Origin: Glandiceps talaboti
Lineage: Eukaryota > Hemichordata > Enteropneusta > Spengelidae
Assembly: GCF_964340395.1 (NCBI RefSeq)
Contig: NC_135566.1
Location: forward strand, 14,490,001-14,554,000
Direction of reading: 5' to 3'
Length of the DNA: 64,000 nucleotides
Position numbers and translations under genes: made by a program. Below the pieces are notes generated by a model. The model did no database searches, had not been told where the DNA came from, and worked only from the letters and a program-made list of their open reading frames with translations. This document shows, one piece after another, positions 1 to 13,500 of the stretch (position 1 is the first letter of the stretch; each line of letters begins with the position of its first letter).

Positions 1-3000
1 ACTCAATGTCTAATTGTTGTATATCACCACTGTGTCGGCAATTTAGACTTTCACAAAGTCATTTTACCGCCATTCGACTCAGTGAGTTATATACGTTTTA
101 TAGTAATGATGTTATACCTCTGTTATAAAATAAAACACCAAACCCGGACACGAAAAAACAAAATATGGTAAAAGATATAAAAATGAGAAAGGAAAGTAAA
201 CCATGTTTTAAGTTCCTCATCGGTTGCAAATTTTGATGGACTGCTAACTTTATGATATATTGGAGGAAACAAGTCCAATTCAACAAACAACCCTCCCCGC
301 TAAGCGCGCCAATGACTTGTACAGCGTGACTCTGCTACCGGTACAGGAGTAGACAATATAATTTTGGTGCAGGAAGCAGTAAATTGTGGTGGAATGAATA
401 GGTATGTCGGGGTAAAGAGTGAAGTGTATGCGTCGTGTGTCGCAGCCCATGTCTCCTGTGTCAAGTCGTTTAGCTGTCCTTTGTAAAAGATAAAAAAAGA
501 GAGTAATATTTGTTTGTTGAAAGACATAGATAATGAATGTAAAGTGAATGCTGCGGTATCGCTGGCTGTAACACTGGCGTCACTTCTGTGACTTATGATT
601 CAACTTTTCGAAATTAGATTTATAATTCATTACTTATCCCGAGCTCCAGAGGGCGGATATTCACGGCCCCGATCTTTCACACTCTTTTCTCTTCTTCAGT
701 TACCAAAAACATTCATTTTTCATAACAGTATAAGCTTGTCGCGATGTCTTAAGATATTTACTGGTGATGCTTCTTCAAGCAAACGATCGCCGCAGGCGAA
801 AAGTGCGTTAAAACACGTTAATCCGAAACGCCATACCTCGTCCAAACATCACATTTGGTATTATATAAGTAATGGATAGGCGCTAGAAACTTCAAGATCG
901 AATTGTAAAAAAAAAGAAAAAGAGGAATGCTATGAACTTTTCATCAATTTCAAATCTGCTTGTCTGTATATATTTAGTACTGTACTGGGTAGACGGGACA
1001 GAATCATATGCAAATTACTCCGTATAGCGTCAGAATCACAAAAAGGTGAATAGTGAAAGTGGAAGAGAAGTCTAATGGCTTCACTGTCGTTAATTTGCAA
1101 CGTTATAAATGGGCATTTGGGGACCCAAAGTGTGTTTGAGTGAGAGCGGAATTCAAACAATAAATCAGAAGGAAGGGGTGCTCTCACGGCAATGTTTCTT
1201 CTTTTCTTTTTATCTCCGACACCAGCCAACGAAGGTTGTGTTGCGGGTCGCTTGGCATGGTCGGTCGGTCGGTTGGTCGGTTCTTGGCCTAGCGCCTACG
1301 TGATGTACAGAGTAACTGAATCTTACATGAACTCAGAACATGTATTAGTTAATTGCCTTCATGTTATTACCACCATTAATTTCGTCTACCAGTCTGTTCG
1401 CTGTACATCATAAAAGACCCAACGCCGATTTGTGTGTGTAACAAGAAGACACAAATTACTTACTGTAACACACACAAAAACACGAACGCAACAAATTATT
1501 ACTATATTTTATATTGTTCTGTGTCAGCATATCTCTTCCATAACACCTGTTTGGAAATGATATCTCTTTTTATTTTATTTTTCATAAATATCGAGAAAGA
1601 TTTAATTTTTTTTCTAGGTTCTCCTCGCTCGATTTCTCTCATTTAAAAAAAGTCCGGACAAGGCAGCAGTTTAACCATATGTGGACATCACGCTAAGGGT
1701 TGACGTGTGCCACCCTGTGACGTACTTTGAACAAACTAAACGTTTATTCAATCGAAAAGTTGTCTAACTTGTCATTGATTTTAAAACTAGATGTACAAAT
1801 GGGGAACTTTGTGCCAACGTGCGCGAAACGAATGTCAATGAAGCATCTCTGACAGAGTGAAAGAAACACGGACAATATTTTCAAAGCGATACCCGGATGT
1901 AATTGATGACGAACTCCGGTGATTTCATTGAGTCAATCCCGTGGGTACCTTTTTGTGATCTTCCCGTTCACGTCCGGATACTTTTCCTTGCTTTATGCTT
2001 CAAAGGTCGTTCTCGAAGACGATAGGGACATCCGAAATACAGATCTGATGACTTTACAAAACTCCGTGGCTATTAAGCAACATGGGAATAACATCGGCAT
2101 GTAACCACAGAACGGTCGTTTTATAATTGGGTATGTTAGTTACTGAATGTTTCCCCATGTTATTTGTTCCTTCGCTATGATACAGTGTTTCCGAAAGGCT
2201 CGCCTAAAAAAAATGAGTGAAAACCAACACCGCTACTATCATTTTCTCCGTGTATGCTACGGAAATGCACATGGACATTGAAACCAGTCGTTCTTTCTTT
2301 CCGTACGAGTCTCAATAAACTTGATCCGTGACGATAGCAAGAGACACACACAATATAGGTTATGGGGTTTTGCCATATGTCCATGTTACTTACCAAGTAA
2401 TACGACCACCCGTCTCCTTGACAAATAAAATCTTGAATTTCACGCGGGCTTTTATTGTGCATTCATTTATTACACATAAAATTCAGTTGCAGTTTACGTC
2501 AGATGATGTGACGATGAATTGTCGGTTGATTCGTTTCGGCTAGTATCGACTAAAAGTTGATGGAATTACAAAATAAAAAAATAAGATTGCAGAATGAATG
2601 AGGTACAAAAGAAGTCCGCTTTTACTAAAAAAAAATCAAGTCGTCTTTTGTTGCATATAACGAGTCGAAAACAAGCGAATCATGCAGACTGCCCAAAGGT
2701 CTACGATCACGGGTAGCGATATTATGCTATCCGCTTGTATCACCATAGGAACACAAAGGTGCCGATGTCAAAGGTCACTGCAAGCTCGCGTGCCTGCCTG
2801 GCTGTTCGGATTGTTCCGTTCTCTAATCAACTCTGTGTTCGCATGGTGTTTTATATCTGTGTTAGTATATGCACAACCAGGATATGAAGAGACCACAAAT
2901 CTAAAAATAAAAAAACGGCGGGATAGACAGCTTTCATTTTGTGAGAGCTTTACGACAGATGAATTCGGTTGGCCAAGGGGCGAACAAATTGTCCCAAGGT

Positions 3001-3787
3001 TTTTTATTTCTCTGTAAATGAACGTTCTGTGCCATATTAACTTAATACATCCCTTACTTTGTACTAATGCAGTCTTATAAGACCTTCTCTACATGTAATT
3101 TTTCTTACATCTTATGGCACTATTTATTTTCACACAGAGTTAAAAGGAACGCGCAAAGCAGTAATGCCACATGTATAACATGTGACGAGGTGTTTCTACA
3201 CGTGAGAAATGAAAAATTCAATTATGACTACTGGGGCGAAGTACACCATTCTAAGGAGCGTTCATCGCACTAAATACACGATTAAAACTTACCGAAAGCT
3301 TTCCAAACGAGAAACAAAGACTGAATAAAACAAAACAAAAAGAACCTTTGAATTCGCTCGCTATTGTTCGGTTGTTTTAAGGATTGGCAATCTTCGTCGG
3401 TGCGTCAAGTACTCACAGAAGTCTGTGTGGGCCGTTAGCACGAGTGGAAGTTTAACAATGATGATACAATCATAACACAGATTTGAAGATATTTTTTTGG
3501 ACGTTGGCAGATATAACGCTGTAAGGATGATATTATCGCCAATATTACTTTGATGTAGAATGAAAGAGGGACATTGTGTTCTCTTTAAATTTAAATTCTT
3601 TGGATATCATAAACAATTTAGTAGTTATCCTGGTATGCGGTGAAATTTGGATTAACTTTCAACCTATCTGCAAAAATATGACTTTAATGGGTTTATTTAG
3701 ACCTGGTCAAAGATGGATTCTTGAAAATTGTTGGATATTGGAAGATTATAATCTTTGCCATAATGGCGTACATAGGCAATTGTTAAA
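1..3787. other. Gene-free stretch
   Basis: Unique AT-rich sequence. Only short open frames with no recognisable homology and no repeats of note. Confidence 0.5.
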
Positions 3788-3811
3788 TGTATGTTTGTGT
3801 GTGTGGGGGGG

Positions 3812-3850
<39 letters not shown>

Positions 3851-4112
3851 ATGTCTGTCTGTCTGTCTGTCTGTATGTATGTATGTATGTATGTATGTAT
3901 GTATGTATGTATGTATGACTGTGTGTATTTATTTATGTATGTATGTATGTATGTGTGTATGTATGTATGTATGTATGTGTGTATGTATGTATGTATGAAT
4001 GAATGTGTGTATTTATTTATTTATATATATGTGTGTATGTGTACGTGCGTGCGTGCGTGCGTGCGTGTGAGTGAGTGTGAGTGTGTGTGTGTGTGTGTCT
4101 GTCTGTCTGTCT
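3788..4112. repeat. Compound CTGT / TATG / GTGC / TG microsatellite
   Basis: Starts with a G-rich TG run, then (GTCT)n about 3815-3872, (GTAT)n about 3873-4000 with TTTA interruptions, (GTGC)n about 4041-4066, (GT)n about 4082-4098, and CTGT to 4112. The Val/Cys/Leu/Ser open frames here are repeat translations. Confidence 0.97.
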
Positions 4113-4358
4113 AATCTTTGGTGTTTATGTGAAGGTGTAGCTAAGAACACTCGTTCCTGCTAAGACAAGAAATTATTGCGAATCAATTCTTTGAGTGATG
4201 CGAGGTTGACGTCGAGTTTTAAATACATGTGTATGTGTCCTGGTCACCATGTCAATCTCAAACTTCTAGGAAATCCCGCCATAATCACAATAACAGCGCT
4301 TTTGTCTTACAACAAAAATAGCCAATGAACTAGGATGAATGAAATATTACCCAGCATT

Positions 4359-4413
<55 letters not shown>
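4359..4413. repeat. (CA)n microsatellite
   Basis: Near-perfect dinucleotide array of about 27 units. Confidence 0.98.
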
Positions 4414-4415
<2 letters not shown>

Positions 4416-5509
4416 TAAGAACACGTCTTCAATGAAAGCCTGGATAACAATCACTGTAATATTTTAAGACGGTGTCGACTATTTAACTTAGAATGCTGAG
4501 AACGCTGCAATTTTTTTACAAAGTACAAATAAAAAAATGAAAAACGTAATCATGAAAATTAGTATTGCATTTTGTATGTTTTTTGTGTGCGGTGGACGTT
4601 TCTCGGTTGAGAAGTTGTCCAATTCGATCGAGAATCACGTAATCCCGCCTAATCCCCCCTTCAGGTGTAATCAGCATAGTCGTTTAAGCCTGCGTAGCTG
4701 CATCCAAGTCGAAACAAAGTTATGGAGCTCATTCTTTATTTAACACAGGCCTGTCTAAAAGCTTCTTATTTGAAACCAAATACTCGTTTTATCAATCGTT
4801 GTCTCCTTCACACATTTATATTATTGATTTAATGATGTACAAAAAAGGAGTGCGTTATTTGTTACTCAAAAATTTATCATGCAAAGTCGGATTCACGCTA
4901 TCACTTCTTCCTTTCTTATCAAACGTATATCATTCTTTTCATGCGCAGGTGGGACGGTGTGCGGGGAGACGTGTCCTCCCCCCCCACACACACACACTTT
5001 TAAGACGTTGGGAGGGGAGTCGTCGCTTCTGATTGTTGAATGTAACAGATAGAGGGGAGGGTAGTGTTCAAGCTTGGAATCAAGAATACCGTCTATTGTT
5101 TCGAGATGTATATTTCATTTGAAGGCGTTTACTAAAGCTCTCGCCTACACACTATGAACAGGTTGTGGGTCAATCTTGACGTCAGTCTGCGACAGTCGGT
5201 GGATGAATTATCAATTAAATGACAAAGACTTTCGGTGAAATTTAACATCTTGGCATTTGACAGGAGAGATAAACAAGCGGACTGTTTAACGTCTACGAAG
5301 TGAAAAGCAAAACAGAGTCAGTTATTCATTCGCAGATTTATGTAAAAGAAAATGGGGTGTTAAAAAGTCGCTATTACTTGAATACACTATGCTGTTGCAG
5401 CGAAGTAAATTCCAGTTTGCATTGATTTCATTTCACTTCACGATAATTAAAACACAGTAACAGTTTTAATGGATTTCTGCAAAAATAGACCCTGTTCAAC
5501 ACAAAAGCA

Positions 5510-5510
<1 letters not shown>
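4414..5510. other. Gene-free stretch
   Basis: Unique AT-rich sequence with a short C/CA-rich patch near 4976-4998. No gene recognised. Confidence 0.5.
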
Positions 5511-5608
<98 letters not shown>

Positions 5609-5614
5609 TATATA
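5511..5614. repeat. (TA)n microsatellite
   Basis: About 50 TA units with one break near 5600. Can form cruciform DNA. Confidence 0.98.
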
Positions 5615-5789
5615 GTGCTATTTTAAACTGACTGTAGTTGGCACGAATTTAAACAGCCTGTGTTTACTTTACTTTACACGTTTACAAAATAAATATTACT
5701 AAAACATTTCTATTTTGTTTTATAGCCAGTCACGTGTATTAAGACGGCCTGATTTCTTTGCTTTTGGTCACTACGTTCTCTCCCTGTCA

Positions 5790-6169
5790 GGCCTAATAAA
5801 AAATCTGTTTGGTTCCGATTACCCGACTCCACCTAGTTTTTCGCTGCCGAACCCGAACTTTATTTTTACATATTCGAGAAAAAAATAATAAAATCGCGAA
5901 AATTGTGAAATGTCGCTAGAACCAGTGGATGTAGAAATTGACATCAACTTAAAAAGACAATATAAAACTGTTCTTCCAATCTGTATGGCTGTACATCTGA
6001 TGAGAAGAAACCAATAATGCAGAGACCATTTGGAAAACAGCAGAAAACATAACTACTTGAACTAGACACTCACATATGAAAATACTAAAAATAAAATAAA
6101 AAATCTACCTACCCCACCTATTCTAAAATTGAGAGTAATCGGAACCACACTATTTTTTTTTATTAGGCC
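5790..6169. mobile_element. 380-bp non-autonomous DNA transposon (MITE-like)
   Basis: The left end (from 5790) reads GGCCTAATAAAAAA and then GGTTCCGATTAC; the right end read inward on the opposite strand (from 6169) gives the same two blocks. This makes an imperfect terminal inverted repeat of about 37 bp. TCA flanks both sides (5787-5789 and 6170-6172), consistent with a 3-bp target-site duplication. The interior is AT-rich with no coding capacity. Three-base duplications and GG-starting ends suggest a PIF/Harbinger-like mobiliser, though that group usually prefers TWA, so the family is uncertain. Confidence 0.7.
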
Positions 6170-7490
6170 TCATAATATGAAAACTACACATTTTTATCAT
6201 CGAAATTATCAAATATACAACATCTGAAACGGAGATGAAATTTCAATGACTTGTTTATTTATTTATACTAATTATACGTATGTAAGTTATATACGGTGGT
6301 TTACGTCTGTGGCTACTATTTGTCCTTTCGACGAAATTGAGCTGCCTCCCCTCAAAATTGCACTATCTATAAATCACACAAAAGACTTTTTCATCTGATT
6401 TTAAATGTTAGATTCAAAATACTCCAGATATAATTTTCATAACAATGAATTTCACGTGTATCATTTAAACAGATGGCATTATTTAAAATCAAATAGGTTC
6501 CTTGTACTCTTCCGCCTTCAGCACCAGCTAGATTATTTCCCCCGGCGCCAGATTTTGTTTCTGCCAAATAACACATCAACTCATTTCTTCGCGAGAGGTC
6601 GAAAGTATTTGTCGACAAAACACATGATATTTGACCAAAAAAAAAAAAAAAAAAAAAAAAAAAGATCTCGGTTTTTCCCTGGTTTGAGATTGTGAAAATC
6701 ACTTTTGAGTTTGAGGTTACTATAGAATATGTTGTTGCGGTGGGGTTTTTTTTGGTCAAATGTATTGTTTACGTCATCCACGTACGCATAATCTTTGATG
6801 TAATTTACTATATGTCGTCCACCAGACGAAACAAGTTTAATTCCAATGGCTGTATCTTGTTGGTGAGTTTAGGGTATTCAACTAATTAAATTAGCAATAT
6901 TGCCAGTACTTAGACCCTTCAATTCTGAACAAAATAACCAAACGCAAGAATCTAACGGTGTCAGGATCTCACTTTTCTTAGCCGCCATATTGTTAACTAT
7001 TTTCAGATTCCGGGGGGGAACAGCGTATGGCCACAAAACAACGACATCTCTTTCTGTGAGCATTTTATTTACTTACGCAAAAAGCAAAATATGGTCTAGC
7101 TTGATCAAACATCATTACTCAAACCACACAAATAAACCAGTGGAAAAAATGTCACCAAATTTCGCTGCAATTTGGCGGTAAAATGACAATGTGTCAGAAG
7201 AATTCGTTTCAAAAGAGCTCACGTTCAGTAGATTTAAACTGGGAACAGTAACACTTTTCAAGTTTAATCCCTTGATTTTTCGACAACAATGCCCCGTGTT
7301 AAAATAGTTGAGATTAAGTATATTTTAAGTAAATAATTATAGCTCTTGTAACGTTTTCACATTTAAGAGATCGACAGACAAGATTTGTGCCGAGTGCGGA
7401 ATTTTTGCCAAAGAACAAAACGCACTTTGCTTTCTCTAGAAAGAATACTATCGTTCAGTTTCGTACCCTGTCTCTTTGTCTCTTGCTTTA
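6170..7490. other. Gene-free stretch with a 27-base A run
   Basis: Poly-A at 6637-6663; no target duplication or retroelement body was identified next to it. Short open frames across the poly-A are not genes. Confidence 0.5.
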
Positions 7491-8868
<1,378 letters not shown>

Positions 8869-8870
8869 TT

Positions 8871-8917
<47 letters not shown>
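8869..8917. repeat. (TTG)n microsatellite
   Basis: About 16 trinucleotide units. The poly-Gln, poly-Cys and poly-Leu open frames across it are repeat translations. Confidence 0.97.
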
Positions 8918-8918
<1 letters not shown>

Positions 8919-10140
8919 TACTACGACACAGTGTACTCCAAACGCACCAAAACCGGCCCTTGCTCTTCTGCCACGGTTCGGCCGGCCACGATACACTAAA
9001 AAATGTGTTATAATCAGAAAATGTTCAGTTAAAAAAAAAAAAAAAGTACTCCGAAAGCATCCCTCCATTTTGCCACTTTTCGTCCACCATTTGGAAATGC
9101 TTTTTCGTTTATAACTGCGTGGTGGAAGCCAGAGAAAGCGAAGTTTAAATATCATTCGCTAAATAAATTGAAACAAACAACCTGATTGGTAAATGTTAAA
9201 TATAATACCTAAAAAAATAGAGAAAAATCAATTTCACGTTTTTTGAGTATTGTGTTTGTCTATATTGAGTAGCATACCAGGGACTTCTTAATAGGTTGGG
9301 TAGTGATATGTGTAGTGTAGTGTAGTGTAGTTATCGATTTGATTACTTTTACAAATGGATTGAGAATTTAGATAGCAGTCATATTTTAATAAAAGAAAAG
9401 GAAACAAAGTTGCATAATGAATTCAAATTTACTCGGTTAAAATCTAGTCATCGTTTTCGCTGTTCGGGAAACAATTCCAAATTTGAATTTTCCTCGTAGC
9501 ATTACTTTAGGTGACCGTTTTTACATAGTAATTTTGTCGCCGTGTAGACAATCGGGAATTTTAATTAGAAAAAGAGTGCTTGGCCCCCATTTATATTCCA
9601 TTCGGTGTCTGAAACGATCGTCTTTGAAAACCAGCCCTGTGAAAATTAACAAAGGTGACATGTCTTCAATTGCAAGTTGCTGGTGACATCTGCTCTGAAA
9701 TGGCTACCTTTTGGTATGCCATGTAACACTGATTATGCGAAGCTCGTAAGAGATAGCTCTTTGACTTTCTAACAAAGAAGTAATCTTGTCGTTGTAATCA
9801 ATGATTCGTTATAAATGCTCGATACGGCTGCCAGGTGAAGACATGCAAGTTCAAGTGCATGCAGTTAGTGTACGTTTTACGAGATATGAATCATAGTTTA
9901 CTGACGGCTTAAATTTCATGCTGTCATGTCTTGGTACTCCTCCCTCTATTACGAAACCACACAAAAACACTTAAAAGCTTTATTCGTCTTCCCTCCCCTT
10001 CTTAGCTCTCTCTCTCTCTCTTCTCCCGTTCTAATCTTTTGTCATGCCCTCTCTATCCACGTATCCTTTCACTCACTCTATTTTCCCCTCTTATCTCTCC
10101 CGCCCCTTTCTATTCTTAGTCAGTTTGTCAATCCATTCCC
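8918..10140. other. Gene-free stretch
   Basis: Unique sequence with a short GTGTA repeat near 9311-9330. No gene recognised. Confidence 0.5.
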
Positions 10141-10459
10141 ACCTCTGTCTGTTTGTTTGTTTGCGTGTTTGTTCGTTTGTGTGTTTGTTTGTTTGTATGT
10201 ATGTATGTATGTATGTATGTATGTATGTATGTATGTATGTATGTATGTATGTATGTATGTATGTATGTATGTATGCGTGTCTGTCTCTGTGTGTGTGTCT
10301 GTCTCTCTCTGTCTGTCTCTCGCTGTCTGTCTCTGTTTTCTGTCTGTTTTCTGTCTCTCTGTCTCTGTCTCTCTGTCTGTCTGCCTCTCTCTCTCAGTCT
10401 GTCTCTCTCTGTCTGCCTGTCTGTCTGTCTCTGTTTTCTGTCTCTCTGTTTTCTGTCTC

Positions 10460-10513
<54 letters not shown>

Positions 10514-10520
10514 CCCCTCT
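10141..10520. repeat. Compound TTTG / TATG / CTGT-CTCT microsatellite
   Basis: (TTTG)n about 10148-10195, (GTAT)n about 10194-10275, then irregular CTGT and CTCT units to about 10515. It lies in a pyrimidine-rich region from 9940. Open frames of up to 225 codons here are artefacts of the repeat. Confidence 0.97.
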
Positions 10521-13500
10521 CTCTCCATCCTCTTAATTCCCACTTTCAATTACCCCCCCCCCACCCTCTGGTCGCAAGTCTTGCAAATAGCACACAAATT
10601 TAGCTTCTACTCTTCTATCCAATCTGCAATTACCGTATTGAACGTTACACATTGAACGTACTCTTGTTATTTATCTTTTTAATGTGTGTAATAATGATTT
10701 TTACACGTTTTAATCATTGATGTATATAATTTTTTTTAAACATTTTGTAACTCTCATGTTCAGAGTAACCAAACCACAAATTTCCATTTTATTTTTGATA
10801 ATATGAAAAATAAAATATTTTGTTGTCATTTTATATTTTATTCCTCTCACTCGTTTTAACATCAAAATGGTGTTGTCCAAATCGAGTTCTATGTTGCAAT
10901 TTTTTTTTAATTAAGCAAAACACTGGTAATTTTTACTATGAATAATAAAATTATTAACCCACATACAATAGAAGCCAGCAGAGTAATTACTTTTAGAATA
11001 TTGAATTATGTTACAACATTCCGATGATGTTGCATATTCACCTTTCCATAGATTTATTATATAATGCGTCAATGAAAGTTGGCGTCATCGGTGTGGAAAA
11101 ATGAGTGTGATTAAGGTCAGCTTTATGTATATGGTCGTGGGAGGAGAAAACAGGGACAATCCGTAGCTCTGGATGGCGGCCTTGACAGGGGGACTTAGAA
11201 AGTTTGCAAACCGGTCTATTAACGTATTATGTTAAGCACCATGTGAGTACTCCGGTTAGAAATCGTATATAAGTATAAGTCTGCAAAATGAAGCAACGAG
11301 CTTAAGAAGATGTATGAGAGTCTTGGTTGTACCCGTTGTCGATTTCACGCTTGACTGGTAGATAACTTAACCCTGGATCGTCAAGTTAATCCCTGGATCA
11401 GAGTTAAGAAACATAAACTTAATCAGGGATCACTCCCGATTGACTCATCTTGTGTATATGGGGCATGTAGTATCCAAAGCCCCTCAGTTACAGGTCCCTC
11501 GTTTCTCATTAAACAGAGGCCCGTTCACAGTCCGATCACCACGAACAATTTTTTTTTGTTACTTTTTTTTGTCATTGCGTCATACAATATCAATACTTTT
11601 AAAGTGGTGTAATTTGTCAGAGTTGCACTTCTTTTACGACTTTTTCGTTGCTTTGTTGTCAAAGTGAGTGAAAGAACACGATTTACAGTTCACCAGGTTG
11701 CAGACGTGCTATCTGTGTTTCTGCCTCTTCTTCCGTCGTATTTTGCATGTAACGTGACTGTCGTTATCAGCTCACCTATAATGGCTGACAACTTTCGGGT
11801 GAACTTTTATTTTCAATTTCTGTAATGATATAACCATGACCAGTCAAGTGTACGACTACGCACCGTCAACCACAGCGTCTGAAAAACCTCAGGTCGGGTT
11901 TGTTGGTTTCTTATTTCTCGAGGGAATGTAGGGCACTTTCAAGTAGATGTATTGATCTATGGGGTTTGGTAACGATATGTTTTGTCAATCCAAAAGACAA
12001 GACCAAATGCGTCGGTCATGTCTACATGTCAACATGATATAAAAGTTACTCTCCCAAAAAATCCTGATGTGTCATTACGTGGTGTTTAATGTTCATCGTA
12101 TTAAGAACTTTCCCAGTGGTAGACAGGCGAGAACGAAGGGTGAGGGAGGGCATCTCTGTTTTCCTAACCGAGGGAGACAGTATTTCTTGTTACCAGAAGC
12201 TTTGCGACTGTGGTATTAACGATGTATTTACAACATAGCATCATAGCTTTTAATGACTTGGGATTTGATGTTAGTACGACTACACTCTGTCTCGGGATAA
12301 ACTCCCGGTTTCGGCACAAAACTAAGCAAATGTAATCCGCATTGAGATCTTTCACGCTGGTGCCGAAAGGTCGGACACACGCGACAACATTTCAAACAGC
12401 ATAACTTCGTATTCAAAGAATGATTTCAAAGATGAACTTTCTTGTAAAACAAAAGTCACGATTTCGAGTCATTTTTAGAGATATGAAAATGTAGGTTCTC
12501 ATTTTCAAATGATTTACTTGTCTGTCAAAGGCCGATTGGGGAAACTGATTATGGGGTAAGGAGCAAATCTTATTTTCACGATGTCTAGCAGTAACCGATT
12601 ATTTTGATCTGAGGGGGAACTTCCACAATGATAACACAGGAAGTAGCCAGACTAAGCAATCATCGTGCAACAAAAAATATTGTAAAAATGATTTGTGCCA
12701 TGGGAAATTGTCAATCTTCAAAAATTAATGCACGGTAGTCTCATGTACAAGAATAACCAAACAACACACTATATGCACACGTCACGATTTTGGCAACCTG
12801 CTCTCTAAATAGTAAAAACTGAATTCAAAACAGCATTGTAGTAATTTTTTTAACTTTTGCCTTCTGTTTCAATAAAATGGCAACACAAACAACTATCTCC
12901 AACCTACAAGATGCCCGAAATTTAATTACTCGGTCCAAGATTTTTTGAAAACAGGGTTTTGCGGAAATTTCCCAGACATGGGTTTCGTAAAAGGACGTAT
13001 TCTTCAGTAGCTCATATAATATTTCAACCCATTGAAAAATGACCCCAAAATGTATTATTTTTTTAACGAGACTGAATTTAGAATTATCTTCGAACCTAAT
13101 TTTCAAAAAAATGAAATCTGGCGGGAAGACGTACATGATTAAGCGGATTACATTGACCGACCGAGATTTTATTATTGTATAATATTACCCCAAATTGAAA
13201 TTTGCTCCCAGACTGATTCACACACACGACATCATTGGCGATATGGTGGGATATTTGATGCGAGAGGTAATATCAAAATTAAGTCAAAATCTGCTGCTCG
13301 GAATTTTCTTTTAAAAACAAAGCAAAACAACAAAAGTTTAACAAAAGCAGGACGTCAAAAAATGGCGTGTACGTTGTTTTAAAGACAACGTTTTGTAAGA
13401 CTCGTCGCACCCGTTTGTACCGTGGATGAAAGCACCGGCGAGGACTTTGATATATAAGGCCAAACAGAAGTAAAGGGAGTACATAGCAGGTTTGTGCTCC

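Noticed and set aside
6637-6663. Poly-A run as a retrotransposon tail
   Set aside because: No target-site duplication, element body or coding remnant could be placed next to it.
9926-10655. Open frames of 203-225 codons rich in Cys, Val and Ser
   Set aside because: Translations of TATG/CTGT microsatellite; similar cases at 3576-4114, 63321-63754 and the CT, TA and GAT arrays.
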